64,000 nucleotides of DNA from Stenoxybacter acetivorans DSM 19021 (lineage in GTDB: Bacteria; Pseudomonadota; Gammaproteobacteria; Burkholderiales; Neisseriaceae), in NCBI RefSeq assembly GCF_000745895.1, contig NZ_JQKE01000008.1, positions 1 through 64,000 on the forward strand. The letters are read 5' to 3'. This document shows, piece after piece, positions 44,994 to 55,134 of this stretch. The notes under the pieces were generated by a model that saw only the letters and a list, made by a program, of their open reading frames with translations, was not told the DNA's origin and ran no database searches. The position numbers were made by a program, and so were the translations under genes. Position 1 is the stretch's first letter. Each line of letters starts with the position of its first letter.

Positions 44994-47900
44994 ATGAATC
45001 TGACCAGACGCCAGTTTTTCAAAGTAACGGCAGCGGGCGCGGGTGCGACTTCGCTGGCAGTGCTGGGGGCTTTACCCGCCAATGCGTGGGCGGAAGTTCG
45101 GCAATATAAATTAACGCGTGCCATTGAAGCGCGTAATAATTGTACTTACTGCTCCGTTGGCTGCGGCACGCTGATTTACAGTCTGGGCGATGGTGCGCGA
45201 AACGCCAAACGCAAAATCTTCCACATTGAGGGCGACCCCGATCATCCTGTCAGCCGCGGCAGTTTATGCCCCAAAGGCGCGTCTTTGATTGATTTTGTCA
45301 ATAGCCCAAACCGTGTGTTGTTTCCTGAAGTGCGCGAAGCAGGCAGCAATGAATGGAAGCAAATCAGCTGGCACGAAGCATTCGACCGCATTGCACGCTT
45401 ACTCAAAGACGAACGCGATGCCAATTTAAAAGAGAAAAACGCCGACGGAATACCGATTAATCGCTTGGAAAGTGTCGGTTTATTGTGTGCCTCCGCCAGT
45501 TCTAATGAGACCGGTATTCTCACCCAAAAATTCATGCGATCCTTGGGTCTGGTGGGCACAGACTCCCAAGCACGGGTGTGTCATGGTCCCACTGTATCCG
45601 CCTTGGCGTCCACATTCGGGCGCGGGGCGATGACCAACACTTTTGTTGATATTCAAAATTCAGATTTCATTTTAATCATGGGCGGCAACGCCGCCGAAGC
45701 ACACCCTGTCGGCTTTAAATGGGTGATTGAAGCCAAAAAGCGCAATGGTACAAAATTGATTGTGTGCGACCCGCGCTTTAATCGATCCGCTGCCGTTGCC
45801 GATCATTATTTACCGATACGATCAGGTACGGATATTGCCTTTTTAGGCGCAGTTATCAATTGGTTATTGGCAAACGATAAAGTTCAATGGGACTACGTTA
45901 AAAACTACACCAATGCCAGTTTTATTGTGTCTGAAGGCTTTGGTTTTCATGACGGTTTATTCTCCGGCCATGCCGACTACCAAAGCGATCGTGAAACCAC
46001 ACAAAGCGGCTACGACAACAGCACTTGGGTGTATGAACTCGACGGCAACGGGCACGCCAAAATTGATGAAACCTTGCAGCATCCGCGCTGTGTGTGGCAA
46101 ATGATGAAGCAACATTACGCCCAATACACACCGGAAATGATGACCAAAATTACCGGTACACCCATTGAAGACTTCTTAAAAGTATGTGAAGCCTTGGGTG
46201 CAACATCTGCCAAAGACAAAGCGGGTACAATTTTATACGCCTTAGGTTGGACACAACACACTTACGGTGCGCAAAACATTCGCACCATGGCAATGATTCA
46301 ATTGATTTTAGGCAATATTGGTGTCGCGGGCGGAGGCGTAAACGCCTTACGCGGACACTCCAATATTCAAGGTCTGTCTGATTTAGGCTTATTGTCCACC
46401 AGCCTGCCGGGTTACTTATCTTTGCCCAACGAAAAAGCGCATCCCACTTTTGAAGATTATTTGGCAAAACAAACGCCGAAAGCCCTGCGCCCAAACCAAT
46501 TGAACTACTGGAGCAATACGCCCAAATTCATGGTGAGCCTGCTCAAATGGTTCTTCGGTGATGCAGCAACCAAGGAAAACAACTGGGGCTACGATTGGCT
46601 GCCCAAATGGGACAAAATGTACGACGTGCTGCAAATGGTGGAAATGATGTACCAAGGGCAAATGAATGGCTTATTGGTGCAAGGCTTTAATGCCATGGGA
46701 TCATTTCCCGATTCCAACCGTGTAACAGAAGCCTTTGCCAAACTGAAATGGTTGGTGGTTATGGATCCGCTGGATACCGAAACCGCTACTTTCTGGCAAA
46801 ATCATGGCGATGCCCACGATGTTGATCCCAAACAAATCCAAACCACGGTATTCCGTTTGCCAACCCCCTGCTTTGCCGAAGAAGCAGGTTCAATTGTTAA
46901 TTCTTCACGCTGGCTGCAATGGCACTGGGCGGGTGCAGAACCACCGGGCGAAGCCCTGCCTGATTTGGAAATCATGGCAGAATTAATGTTGCGGCTGAAA
47001 GACTTGTATGCCAAAGAAGGCGGCAAATCACCCGAACCTATTCTGAATTTGGATTGGCAATATAAGAACCCTCATTCACCGCAGCCGGAAGAAACCGGCA
47101 AAGAATCCAATGGCTGGGCATTGGCAGACATCAAAGACGACAAAGGCAATGTCATTGTTGCCAAAGGTCAGCAATTGGACGCATTCTCACAATTAAAAGA
47201 CGACGGCAGCACCGCTTGCGCCTGTTGGATTTTTGCTGGTTCATGGACAAAAAATGGCAACCAAATGGCACGCCGCGATAACACCGACAGCGGCTTGGGC
47301 AACACCCCAAATTGGGCGTGGGCTTGGCCGGCAAATCGGCGGGTATTGTACAACCGTGCCTCTTGCGACCCGCAAGGCAAGCCTTGGAATCCACACCGAG
47401 TCTTGATTAAATGGGACGGCAAAAAATGGACAGGCGCAGACGTTGCTGACTTCAAAGCCGATGAAGCACCGGGCAGCGGTATGAATCCGTTTATCATGGC
47501 AGAAGAAGGTGTCGGCCGTTTATTCTGCACTCAAAAAATGGTGGACGGTCCTTTCCCCACTTTCTATGAGCCCATGGAAACGCCTGTCGGCAAAAATTTA
47601 ATGTATCCGAAAGTATTGAATTCACCTGCTGTACGCCTGTTCGACAGCGTGAAAAGTCGTTTGGGTAAAAAAGAGCAATTCCCTTACGTTGGTACTACTT
47701 ATCGGCTCACCGAACACTTCCAATTTTGGACGAAATCAGTGAAATTGCTGATGATCGCTCAGCCGGAGCAATTCATTGAAATCAGCGAAGAATTGGCAAA
47801 AGAAAAAGGCATTGCCAAAGGTGATTGGGTGAAAATCAGCACCATACGCGGCGCAGTTCAAGCCAAAGCAGTGGTAACCAAGCGTGTCAAACCCTTGCAA

Positions 47901-48068
47901 ATTGACGGCAAAACCGTGCATCAAGTGGGCATTCCCTTGCACGGCGGCTGGGTGAACGTGAGCGGCAGAAAGCAATACCTCATCAATACACTCACCCCGT
48001 TTGTCGGCGATTGCAACACACAAACACCTGAATACAAAACCTTTTTGTGCAACATCGAAAAAGCGTAA
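44994..48068 (+). CDS. fdnG: Formate dehydrogenase-N alpha subunit, Cys-containing
   Basis: A 1024-residue periplasmic molybdopterin enzyme oxidising formate to CO2. The twin-arginine signal TRRQFFK at residues 5-11 directs folded export. The 4Fe-4S ligands follow (NNCTYCSVGCGTL, then a Cys in GSLCPKG). The metal-binding residue is Cys196 (codon TGT at 45579-45581 in ARVCHGPTV), exactly where E. coli FdnG has selenocysteine; the next residue, His, is conserved as required. It is the first gene of fdnGHI. Electrons would pass through FdnH and FdnI to quinone. FdhD and FdhE maturation factors are not in the window. Confidence 0.94.
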   Translation: MNLTRRQFFKVTAAGAGATSLAVLGALPANAWAEVRQYKLTRAIEARNNCTYCSVGCGTLIYSLGDGARNAKRKIFHIEGDPDHPVSRGSLCPKGASLIDFVNSPNRVLFPEVREAGSNEWKQISWHEAFDRIARLLKDERDANLKEKNADGIPINRLESVGLLCASASSNETGILTQKFMRSLGLVGTDSQARVCHGPTVSALASTFGRGAMTNTFVDIQNSDFILIMGGNAAEAHPVGFKWVIEAKKRNGTKLIVCDPRFNRSAAVADHYLPIRSGTDIAFLGAVINWLLANDKVQWDYVKNYTNASFIVSEGFGFHDGLFSGHADYQSDRETTQSGYDNSTWVYELDGNGHAKIDETLQHPRCVWQMMKQHYAQYTPEMMTKITGTPIEDFLKVCEALGATSAKDKAGTILYALGWTQHTYGAQNIRTMAMIQLILGNIGVAGGGVNALRGHSNIQGLSDLGLLSTSLPGYLSLPNEKAHPTFEDYLAKQTPKALRPNQLNYWSNTPKFMVSLLKWFFGDAATKENNWGYDWLPKWDKMYDVLQMVEMMYQGQMNGLLVQGFNAMGSFPDSNRVTEAFAKLKWLVVMDPLDTETATFWQNHGDAHDVDPKQIQTTVFRLPTPCFAEEAGSIVNSSRWLQWHWAGAEPPGEALPDLEIMAELMLRLKDLYAKEGGKSPEPILNLDWQYKNPHSPQPEETGKESNGWALADIKDDKGNVIVAKGQQLDAFSQLKDDGSTACACWIFAGSWTKNGNQMARRDNTDSGLGNTPNWAWAWPANRRVLYNRASCDPQGKPWNPHRVLIKWDGKKWTGADVADFKADEAPGSGMNPFIMAEEGVGRLFCTQKMVDGPFPTFYEPMETPVGKNLMYPKVLNSPAVRLFDSVKSRLGKKEQFPYVGTTYRLTEHFQFWTKSVKLLMIAQPEQFIEISEELAKEKGIAKGDWVKISTIRGAVQAKAVVTKRVKPLQIDGKTVHQVGIPLHGGWVNVSGRKQYLINTLTPFVGDCNTQTPEYKTFLCNIEKA

Positions 48069-48080
48069 GGAGCGGAAAAA

Positions 48081-48995
48081 ATGGCTTTACAATCATTAGA
48101 CATTAAACGCCGCTCAGCCACCAGCGGCATGACCCCGCCGCCCAAGGCGCGGCAGCCCATTGAAGTGGCAAAACTGATTGATGTATCTACCTGTATCGGC
48201 TGCAAATCCTGCCAAGTCGCTTGTTCAGAGTGGAACGATATTCGTGATAAAGTCGGTGAAAACATTGGCGTGTATGACAACCCAATTGATTTAACCGCCG
48301 ACAGCTGGACAGTAATGCGTTTTTCCGAAACCGAAGAAAACGGCAAACTGGAATGGTTAATCCGCAAAGACGGCTGTATGCACTGCAGCGATCCCGGCTG
48401 CCTGAAAGCCTGCCCATCGCCCGGTGCAATTATTCAATACGAAAACGGAATTGTTGATTTTCATCAAGAAAATTGTATCGGCTGCGGCTATTGTGTTTCC
48501 GGCTGCCCGTTTAATATCCCGCGTATTTCCAAAAAAGACAACCGCGCTTACAAATGCACTTTGTGCTCAGACCGAGTGGCCGTTGGTCAAGAACCTGCTT
48601 GCGCCAAATCCTGCCCTACCGGTGCAATTCAGTTTGGCAGCAAAGAAGCCATGAAACAGGTTGCCGCCGAGCGCGTTGCCGAATTGAACACACGAGGCTT
48701 TGCCAACGCAGGGCTCTACGATCCGCAAGGCGTGGGCGGCACACACGTTATGTATGTTTTGCACCATGCTGATAAACCGCAGCTTTATCACGGGCTGCCT
48801 GAAAATCCTTCAATCAGCCCCACCGTGCGTTTGTGGAAAGGCATACTGAAACCGCTGGCAACAATCGGCATTGCCGCAGCTGGATTCATCGGCTGGCTGC
48901 ACTACATCACTGTCGGTCCTAACCGCGCCGACGAAGAAGAAACACCTGTTATCGGTAAAGACGGCGATACTTTACCGGGCAAGGAGGAAGCATAA
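48081..48995 (+). CDS. fdnH: Formate dehydrogenase-N beta subunit (Fe-S protein)
   Basis: A 304-residue electron-transfer subunit with four Cys-rich clusters binding four 4Fe-4S centres: [37 protein letters not shown] and [17 protein letters not shown] single C-terminal membrane helix (about 250-270) anchors it to the periplasmic face of the membrane, as in E. coli FdnH. It starts 12 bases after fdnG with AGGAG, and its TAA overlaps the fdnI ATG. Confidence 0.94.
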   Translation: MALQSLDIKRRSATSGMTPPPKARQPIEVAKLIDVSTCIGCKSCQVACSEWNDIRDKVGENIGVYDNPIDLTADSWTVMRFSETEENGKLEWLIRKDGCMHCSDPGCLKACPSPGAIIQYENGIVDFHQENCIGCGYCVSGCPFNIPRISKKDNRAYKCTLCSDRVAVGQEPACAKSCPTGAIQFGSKEAMKQVAAERVAELNTRGFANAGLYDPQGVGGTHVMYVLHHADKPQLYHGLPENPSISPTVRLWKGILKPLATIGIAAAGFIGWLHYITVGPNRADEEETPVIGKDGDTLPGKEEA

Positions 48996-49648
48996 TGAAA
49001 CAACAACCTCTGTTACAACGCTATAAACGCGCCGAACGGATTAATCACTGGGTAGTGGCGGGCTGCTTTGTTCTGCTGGCAATATCAGGCTTAGGCTTTT
49101 TTTACTCATCCTTCTTCTGGCTGACCAACATCTTCGGATCACCACAGCTGGCGCGGATTTTTCATCCGTTTATCGGCATCGTGATGTTTATCGGCTTTTT
49201 TATCCTGTTTCTCCGCTATTGGCGGCATAATTTCTTGGATAAAGAAGACGTGAGATGGCTGAAATCGGTCAAAACCATTTTAAAAGGACATGAAGTCGGC
49301 GACATCGGCAAATACAACGGCGGTCAAAAAGCCATGTTCTGGCTGATGAGTGCGTGTGTGGCATTATTGTTTATCTCCGGCATCATCATATGGCGGCCTT
49401 ATTTCGCGCCCTTATTCCCAATTCCGCTGATCCGAATCGCGCTTTTAGTACACTGCTGCGCTGCCGTGGTTTTAATTTCCGGCATCATCATTCACGTTTA
49501 TGCCGCCATTTGGGTTAAAGGCACGATTCCTTCTATGGTTGAAGGTGTAGTCAGCCAAGAGTGGGCAAAAAAACACCACCCACGCTGGTATCGGGAAATG
49601 ATGGAAAAACACCGGCGGCAGGAACAAGGCGAAAAAGAGACATCGTAA
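48995..49648 (+). CDS. fdnI: Formate dehydrogenase-N gamma subunit (cytochrome b556)
   Basis: A 217-residue membrane cytochrome with four hydrophobic helices and the haem-ligand His residues in ERINHWVVAG, FHPFIGIVMF and LVHCCAAVVLISGIIIHVYAAIW. It passes electrons from FdnH to the quinone pool. The ATG shares a base with the fdnH stop (TAATG). Ends with a charged cytoplasmic tail; a terminator follows at 49688. Confidence 0.93.
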   Translation: MKQQPLLQRYKRAERINHWVVAGCFVLLAISGLGFFYSSFFWLTNIFGSPQLARIFHPFIGIVMFIGFFILFLRYWRHNFLDKEDVRWLKSVKTILKGHEVGDIGKYNGGQKAMFWLMSACVALLFISGIIIWRPYFAPLFPIPLIRIALLVHCCAAVVLISGIIIHVYAAIWVKGTIPSMVEGVVSQEWAKKHHPRWYREMMEKHRRQEQGEKETS

Positions 49649-49687
49649 AGCTCTTTTAAAGCTGTGCTGTTAAATCAAATGATTTAC

Positions 49688-49729
49688 AAGGACTGAATTT
49701 TGTATTGCACAAGATTTCAGTCCTTTTTA
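49688..49729 (+). terminator. Rho-independent terminator of fdnGHI
   Basis: AAGGACTGAA and TTCAGTCCTT form a 10-bp stem around an 18-base loop, followed by TTTAT. Confidence 0.75.
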
Positions 49730-50037
49730 TTTAATCAATCAAAGAAAACAGTACGCACCGTTATCCCAATCAATCAATATTGAATACTCTGATTTGCAAA
49801 AAACCAGATATTTTTGCTCTTTATACTGTGGATTAAAGTGCCGCATTCACAGATGATTTTCAAACAACCCAATGCTTTCCAAGCAGCCTTTTAAACCACA
49901 CAATATTCAGGCTGCCTGAAAATCCAAGTCAAAATCCATTCAGCATTTTTCGTTATAAACAAACAAAAAAACAGTATTTAGTTTCCATAATCATCCGTGT
50001 TACATTGCTTCACCGAAATTAACAACCGGAGCAAAAC
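49730..50037. other. Intergenic region before sbp
   Basis: No gene seen. A dual-dialect uptake sequence lies at 49906-49920. The ribosome-binding GGAG before sbp is at about 50028. A CysB-type site is likely in such a promoter, but none can be placed confidently. Confidence 0.4.
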
Positions 50038-51102
50038 ATGAAAACGAAATCACTGTGGCTGGCTTTGCCTTTAATCTTGGCATTGGCATCTTGCGGTCAA
50101 AATACTGACCAATCAAATAATGCTTCTAATGCTTCCGATGAAGCAGCAAGCAAACCTGTAAAAAGCGAAGTATCTATTTTGAATGTGTCCTACGACCCCA
50201 CGCGTGAGCTTTATCAGCAATACAATCCGATTTTCCAACAATATTGGAAACAGAAAACCGGACAAGACTTAACCATTCAACAATCCAACGGCGGCTCCGG
50301 CAAACAAGCATTGGCTGTACAAAACGGCTTGAAAGCCGATGTCGTAACACTGGCATTGGCAGGCGATATTGATGCGCTAAACGACGGCAGTAAACAATTG
50401 ATTAACCCTGGCTGGCAAAAAACACTGCCGGACAACAGCACACCCTATACCTCGACCATTGTCTTTTTGGTGCGCAAAGGCAATCCGAAAAACATCAAAG
50501 ACTGGAACGATTTAACCAAGGGCAACGTAGAAATTATTACCCCGAATCCAAAAACCTCCGGCGGTGCACGCTGGAATTTCTTGGCAGCATGGGCATATGC
50601 CAAACACTTGCCGGGCGGCAGTGACGAAACCGCGAAAAAATTTGTGGCTGACATTTACAACCGCGTATCGGTAATGGATACCGGAGCACGCGGTTCTACC
50701 ATTTCTTTTACTCAGCGCGGCTTGGGTGATGTGCTTTTGGCTTGGGAAAATGAAGCCTATTTGGCGGTTAAAGAAGCCGGCGACCAATTTGAGATTCTTA
50801 CGCCTTCTTTGTCTATTTTGTGCGAGCCGCCGGTAGCCGTTGTGGATTCAGTGGCAGATGCCAAAGGCACACGTGAAGCAGCTACCGAATACCTCAAATA
50901 TTTGTACACAGAAGATGCTCAGCGCATCATCGCCAAAAATTTCTATCGTCCGACTAACCCTGCCGTGCAGGCTGAATTCAAAGACCAGTTCCCGCCGCTG
51001 AATTTAGTCACCATAGACAAAGAGTTTGGCGGTTGGAAGCAAGCACAACAGCATTTCTTTGCAGACGGTGGTGTCTTCGATCAAATCTACAGTAAAAAAT
51101 AA
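50038..51102 (+). CDS. sbp: Sulfate/thiosulfate ABC transporter substrate-binding lipoprotein Sbp
   Basis: A 354-residue protein of the sulfate-binding family. The signal ends in LASC, so it is a lipoprotein (Cys19) followed by an Asn/Ser/Ala linker, whereas E. coli Sbp is soluble. Family segments are LNVSYDPTRELYQQYN, QSNGGSGKQALAVQNGLKADVVTLAL (sulfate-binding loop) and NPKTSGGARWNFLAAWAYA. The permease and ATPase genes cysTWA are not nearby. Confidence 0.93.
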   Translation: MKTKSLWLALPLILALASCGQNTDQSNNASNASDEAASKPVKSEVSILNVSYDPTRELYQQYNPIFQQYWKQKTGQDLTIQQSNGGSGKQALAVQNGLKADVVTLALAGDIDALNDGSKQLINPGWQKTLPDNSTPYTSTIVFLVRKGNPKNIKDWNDLTKGNVEIITPNPKTSGGARWNFLAAWAYAKHLPGGSDETAKKFVADIYNRVSVMDTGARGSTISFTQRGLGDVLLAWENEAYLAVKEAGDQFEILTPSLSILCEPPVAVVDSVADAKGTREAATEYLKYLYTEDAQRIIAKNFYRPTNPAVQAEFKDQFPPLNLVTIDKEFGGWKQAQQHFFADGGVFDQIYSKK

Positions 51103-51151
51103 TCGATACAATTCGGGGCAGCCAACACATTGACTGCCCCATCTTGTTTTC

Positions 51152-51163
51152 AGGCTGCCTGAA
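51152..51163 (+). repeat. DNA uptake sequence, exact
   Basis: AGGCTGCCTGAA, part of a dual-dialect 15-mer, about 50 bases after the sbp stop. No T-run follows, so not a terminator on its own. Confidence 0.85.
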
Positions 51164-51333
51164 ATCTTTGTTTTATCTACTCGGATAACGCTTTACAACA
51201 ATCCATTGACCAACTGCTGATTCTTGCTCGTATTACTTGCGCAGTAAAATCTTAAGCAATCTCATGCAACACAATCCAATAAATTAATGGTTTACACCTC
51301 TATCTACTACGGACATAACCGGAGGAATGCAAT

Positions 51334-51972
51334 ATGCAAAAAAGCCGTTTGCATTGGGATAAACAGAATAGATTAATAAAGCTCTTCGTTGCCAACACAA
51401 CGCCGCAAACAGCTGCTGTTTTGGCTGAAGTTCAAGCCGCTACCGCCGCGCTGTATTTCAATAAATTACGCCACCTAATTTATCAATATGGTGCCGAACC
51501 GGGTTTTTTGGAAAGCAACGCACACATAACAGAAATTCTCCGGCAACACCCTGCATTGGCTACATTTCACGGCCATTTAGTGGGTTTTGGCCTAACCATC
51601 AAACAAGGTAAAGTATTATTGACATTGTGCCAACACCGCTCCGGCACACACTGGGTGCCATTAATACGCGGCAAAATCATACCACACGGTTTGGTGGCTG
51701 CAATTTTTGATGGGAAGCAACGCAATTGGAATGCAGAATCTTTTCAATACTACCCGCTGAATTTCTCTGAAGTGCCGCCACTAGATAGTACCGGTACTGA
51801 AAAATTGGCAGTGTTTTGGCAATCAGCAATACATCACCTCAACAGATTGCAACCCATACACAAAGAACATTTTTATTTACATTTAAAAGAATGTGAATGG
51901 CGTTTTAATTACCCTAGCACCACACAACAATGGCAGGAAATTCATCGGCTGGCTCAACGTCATCTGGCTTAA
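51334..51972 (+). CDS. IS1595-transposase-derived protein lacking the catalytic DDE residues
   Basis: An intact 212-residue frame colinear over its length with IS1595/IS1016-type transposases: MQKSRLHWDKQNRLIKLFVA at the start, TAALYFNKLRHLIYQ, a GKVLLTLCQHRSGTHWVP region where the core beta-strands lie, FWQSAIHHLNRL where active copies have NGIExFWxxAKxxLxKF, and HFYLHLKECEWRFN at the end. None of the three catalytic acidic positions is kept: no DESYFGG, no TDG, and the Glu of NGIE is replaced. Despite this there is no stop or frameshift and a strong GGAGG lies eight bases before the ATG. It may be a domesticated DNA-binding protein or simply a recent relic. No inverted repeats are evident. 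Confidence 0.7.
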   Translation: MQKSRLHWDKQNRLIKLFVANTTPQTAAVLAEVQAATAALYFNKLRHLIYQYGAEPGFLESNAHITEILRQHPALATFHGHLVGFGLTIKQGKVLLTLCQHRSGTHWVPLIRGKIIPHGLVAAIFDGKQRNWNAESFQYYPLNFSEVPPLDSTGTEKLAVFWQSAIHHLNRLQPIHKEHFYLHLKECEWRFNYPSTTQQWQEIHRLAQRHLA

Positions 51973-52217
51973 TGCCCCAATGAAATTCATCATACTTTAT
52001 ATATGCTATATTTTCCCTGCACATACAAAAAAAACCGGCAGGGCAAATCACCCAACCGACAACATAAGGAATCAATGTTCGCTTAAATATAGCTAAATAA
52101 CTTTATTTTTCATTATTCAGAGTAGGTTGCAATCATAATAACTTTTTTAAAAACACAATATTAAATATTAAAACCTATGCTGGAATAATGGATTTTTTAT
52201 TTATTCGGTCATATGTA
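51973..52217. other. Gap between convergent genes, no gene seen
   Basis: About 245 AT-rich bases separate the transposase-like gene from ssuB. I see no clear terminator, IS end or RNA. Confidence 0.4.
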
Positions 52218-52967
52218 TTAAATAGAAAAACCCACATCGTACCTCGGCAAATGCAAAATCCTATCCAAAATCATCTGTTCCAATGGCGCAGTTTCAGTAA
52301 CAACATTGATACGCGGGTGCGGCAACCGAATAGGCACATCTAAATCAATTTTACCGCCCTCAATCAACAAGACGCGATTGGCTGTCAATACCGCTTCACT
52401 AACATCATGCGTTACCAAAATCACGGTAAACCGGTGTTGCTGCCACAAACGAACAATCAATTGCTGCATTTCCAAACGCGTGAGCGCATCCAGCGCACCC
52501 AGCGGTTCGTCCAGCAACAACAATTGAGGACGATGGATTAAAGCCCGTGCCAATGCCACACGCTGACGCTGTCCGCCAGACAATGCCGACGGCCAATCAT
52601 GGGCACGATCAGCTAAGCCCACCTCTGCCAACACCTGCAATGCCCGCTCCCGCCAATGACCGCTCAAACCGAAACCCACGTTTCCCAATACTGTTTTCCA
52701 CGGCAGCAAACGGGCTTCCTGAAACATCAGCCGAGTACGGCTTTGCAAATCCGCAGCAGTCAATTCATCAGACATCAACACACCATCACTGAAGTCGTCC
52801 AACTGAGCCAATAGCCGCAATAGCGTGCTTTTACCGCAACCGCTGCGCCCAACCACCGCAATGAATTCACCGGCGGCAATATCCAGATCCAAGTCATGAA
52901 TCACTGTTCGCGTACCAAATTTTTTGGCAATCCGCTGCAAACTCAATGGCAATCCGGTTTGTGTCAT
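52218..52967 (-). CDS. ssuB: Aliphatic sulfonate ABC transporter ATPase SsuB
   Basis: A 249-residue ABC ATPase: Walker [22 protein letters not shown] in the Q-loop, [30 protein letters not shown] and switch His in VTHDVSEA. The [12 protein letters not shown] and the Q-loop text place it in the nitrate/sulfonate/taurine group. The ATG at 52965-52967 overlaps the ssuC stop by ATGA. Last gene of the ssu operon. Confidence 0.92.
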   Translation of the reverse strand: MTQTGLPLSLQRIAKKFGTRTVIHDLDLDIAAGEFIAVVGRSGCGKSTLLRLLAQLDDFSDGVLMSDELTAADLQSRTRLMFQEARLLPWKTVLGNVGFGLSGHWRERALQVLAEVGLADRAHDWPSALSGGQRQRVALARALIHRPQLLLLDEPLGALDALTRLEMQQLIVRLWQQHRFTVILVTHDVSEAVLTANRVLLIEGGKIDLDVPIRLPHPRINVVTETAPLEQMILDRILHLPRYDVGFSI

Positions 52968-53857
52968 AAGACATTCCTTTTTTGATAGGCAGGATGCCAA
53001 CGCAGCCAATGTTGTTCTAATTGACGTGCAATAAAGTCAGCCAAAAAGCCGAGAAAGGCATATACCAAAATGGCAAAAATAATAATATCCACCTGAAAAA
53101 ACTCACGTGCATGCATGGCTAAGTAGCCAATACCTGACCCTGCAGAAATGGTTTCAGCCACAATCAGTGTGAGCCACATAATGCCCAGAGAAAAGCGCAG
53201 ACCAACCAAAATGCTGGGCAAAGCACCGGGTAAAATAACTTGCCGGAACAGCGGCCAACCTTGTACACCATAACTTTTTGCCATTTCCAACAAACTTTTA
53301 TCCACATTACAAATGCCGTGATAAGTATTGAGGTAAATCGGGAAAAATGTACCCAAAGCCACCAAAGAAATTTTGGCGGTTTCATCAATACCAAACCACA
53401 CAATCACCAAAGGAATTAACGCCAGATGCGGAATATTACGCAGCATTTGCAGCGTATTGTCGAGCAACACACGCAAAGCCGGAATAGTGCCTGTGAGCAA
53501 CCCTAAACCCAAACCCAATGCACCGCCAATCAATAAACCGACCAGAGCGCGAGCGGCACTCACCGCCAAGTGATGCAGTAACTCACCGCTGACACTGAGG
53601 GTATAACCCGCCTGTATTACAGCCCAAGGTGAAGAAATATTATTTAAGTAGGCTTCAGGCAGCCAGTGAAAACTCGCAATCAACTGCCATAGAATCAGCA
53701 GCAATAAGGGCAACCACCAACCACCGGTGTGCTGATACAAACCAATAAACTGCACACGCAACCGTGTATTAATGCTCTCTCGCGGTGGCAGATGCGGCGA
53801 TGTTGATGCCGCCGCAGTCTGCCAGCATTCAGGTACGGTTTGCTCTGAAGTTTTCAT
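52964..53857 (-). CDS. ssuC: Aliphatic sulfonate ABC transporter permease SsuC
   Basis: A 297-residue permease with six membrane segments and the EAA-type loop [25 protein letters not shown]-like near residue 195. A 45-residue polar N-terminal extension precedes the first membrane segment, longer than in E. coli SsuC. It is coupled to ssuB and lies 95 bases after ssuD. Confidence 0.92.
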   Translation of the reverse strand: MKTSEQTVPECWQTAAASTSPHLPPRESINTRLRVQFIGLYQHTGGWWLPLLLLILWQLIASFHWLPEAYLNNISSPWAVIQAGYTLSVSGELLHHLAVSAARALVGLLIGGALGLGLGLLTGTIPALRVLLDNTLQMLRNIPHLALIPLVIVWFGIDETAKISLVALGTFFPIYLNTYHGICNVDKSLLEMAKSYGVQGWPLFRQVILPGALPSILVGLRFSLGIMWLTLIVAETISAGSGIGYLAMHAREFFQVDIIIFAILVYAFLGFLADFIARQLEQHWLRWHPAYQKRNVL

Positions 53858-53952
53858 ATCACATACTCACTTCCTGTTTGAATTGATAATACTGCGGCAC
53901 TCATTGCCGCAGCATCGGCTCGGCTGCCGTTTTCACTTTTTCATTACACGCA

Positions 53953-55068
53953 TTACAAGCCTATGGTTTCTCTTTTGGTGCGTAAACGGTGCGGCTGCGG
54001 AATATCGGTTTGCACCACATCTAATAACGGAAACAGCAATTCAGCCACACGATAAGCTTCTTCCAGATGCGGATAACCTGAAAGCACAAATGAATCAGCA
54101 CCCAAATCGGCATACTCCTGTATACGCTTCGCCACAGTAACCGGATCGCCCACCAAAGCCGTACCCGCACCACCGCGAACCAAGCCCACACCCGCCCATA
54201 AATTGGGACTGACTTCCAGATGATCACGGCTGCCGCCATGCAAAGCCGCCATGCGTTGCTGACCAACAGAATCGGATTTTGCAAATGAGGCTTGTGCTTG
54301 CGCGATGGTTTCATCACTCAAATGGCTGATTAACCGATTGGCAGCAGCCCATGCTTCCTCATTGGTTTCACGCACAATCACATGCAAGCGAACACCAAAA
54401 CGCACAGTACGTCCCTGCTCTGCCGCACGGCGGCGCACATCATCCAATTTTTCTTTCACCCGCTCCGGCGGTTCGCCCCAAGTTAAATACAGATCCACCT
54501 GTTCCGCCGCCAATTGATGCGCCGCATCAGATGATCCGCCAAAATAAAGCGGTGGATGCGGCTGCTGAATAGCGGCGTTATCCAAAACAGCGTTGTCCAC
54601 ATGCAAGTGCTTGCCATGAAAAGTAACCACTTCATTATTCAGCAAACGACGCCAAATCTCGGTAAACTCAGCCGCAGATTCATACCGTTCCTCATGATCC
54701 AAATACACGCCCTCTGCTGCCAACTCTTCGGGCCGACCGCCGGCAACAAGATTAAACAACACACGTCCATTGGATAAACGATCCAAAGTAGCCGCCTGAC
54801 GTGCCGCCACAGTGGGAGAAATTACACCCGGGCGCAATGCCACCAAAAACCGCAGCTTGCGGGTGATGCCGATTAACGATGCGGCCACCAAAAACGGATC
54901 ATCGCAATTGCGCCCGGTGGGAATCAACACACCGCCAAACCCCAAGTTTTCTACTGCCAAAGCCAGTTGGCTTAAATAAGCGTGATCAACTGTGCGTGCA
55001 AATTTATCGCTGCCCAGATAGCGGCCTTCACCTTGCGTGGGTAAAAACCAAAAGATATTCAGACTCAT
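53953..55068 (-). CDS. ssuD: FMNH2-dependent alkanesulfonate monooxygenase SsuD
   Basis: A 371-residue TIM-barrel flavin monooxygenase that cleaves C1-C14 alkanesulfonates to aldehyde and sulfite. Segments: [19 protein letters not shown] at the start, the [14 protein letters not shown] region with the conserved active-site Cys, [25 protein letters not shown] and the mobile-loop Arg region [15 protein letters not shown]. It uses FMNH2 from SsuE, encoded two genes upstream. Confidence 0.95.
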   Translation of the reverse strand: MSLNIFWFLPTQGEGRYLGSDKFARTVDHAYLSQLALAVENLGFGGVLIPTGRNCDDPFLVAASLIGITRKLRFLVALRPGVISPTVAARQAATLDRLSNGRVLFNLVAGGRPEELAAEGVYLDHEERYESAAEFTEIWRRLLNNEVVTFHGKHLHVDNAVLDNAAIQQPHPPLYFGGSSDAAHQLAAEQVDLYLTWGEPPERVKEKLDDVRRRAAEQGRTVRFGVRLHVIVRETNEEAWAAANRLISHLSDETIAQAQASFAKSDSVGQQRMAALHGGSRDHLEVSPNLWAGVGLVRGGAGTALVGDPVTVAKRIQEYADLGADSFVLSGYPHLEEAYRVAELLFPLLDVVQTDIPQPHRLRTKRETIGL

Positions 55069-55134
55069 AATGCTTTCCTTTACTTTAAAAGATAATGAAC
55101 GGGTTAAACAAAATTCAAAAGATAATGCTTGGTG

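Noticed and set aside
45579-45581. In-frame UGA selenocysteine codon in fdnG
   Set aside because: The codon is TGT, Cys; the frame is open without recoding.
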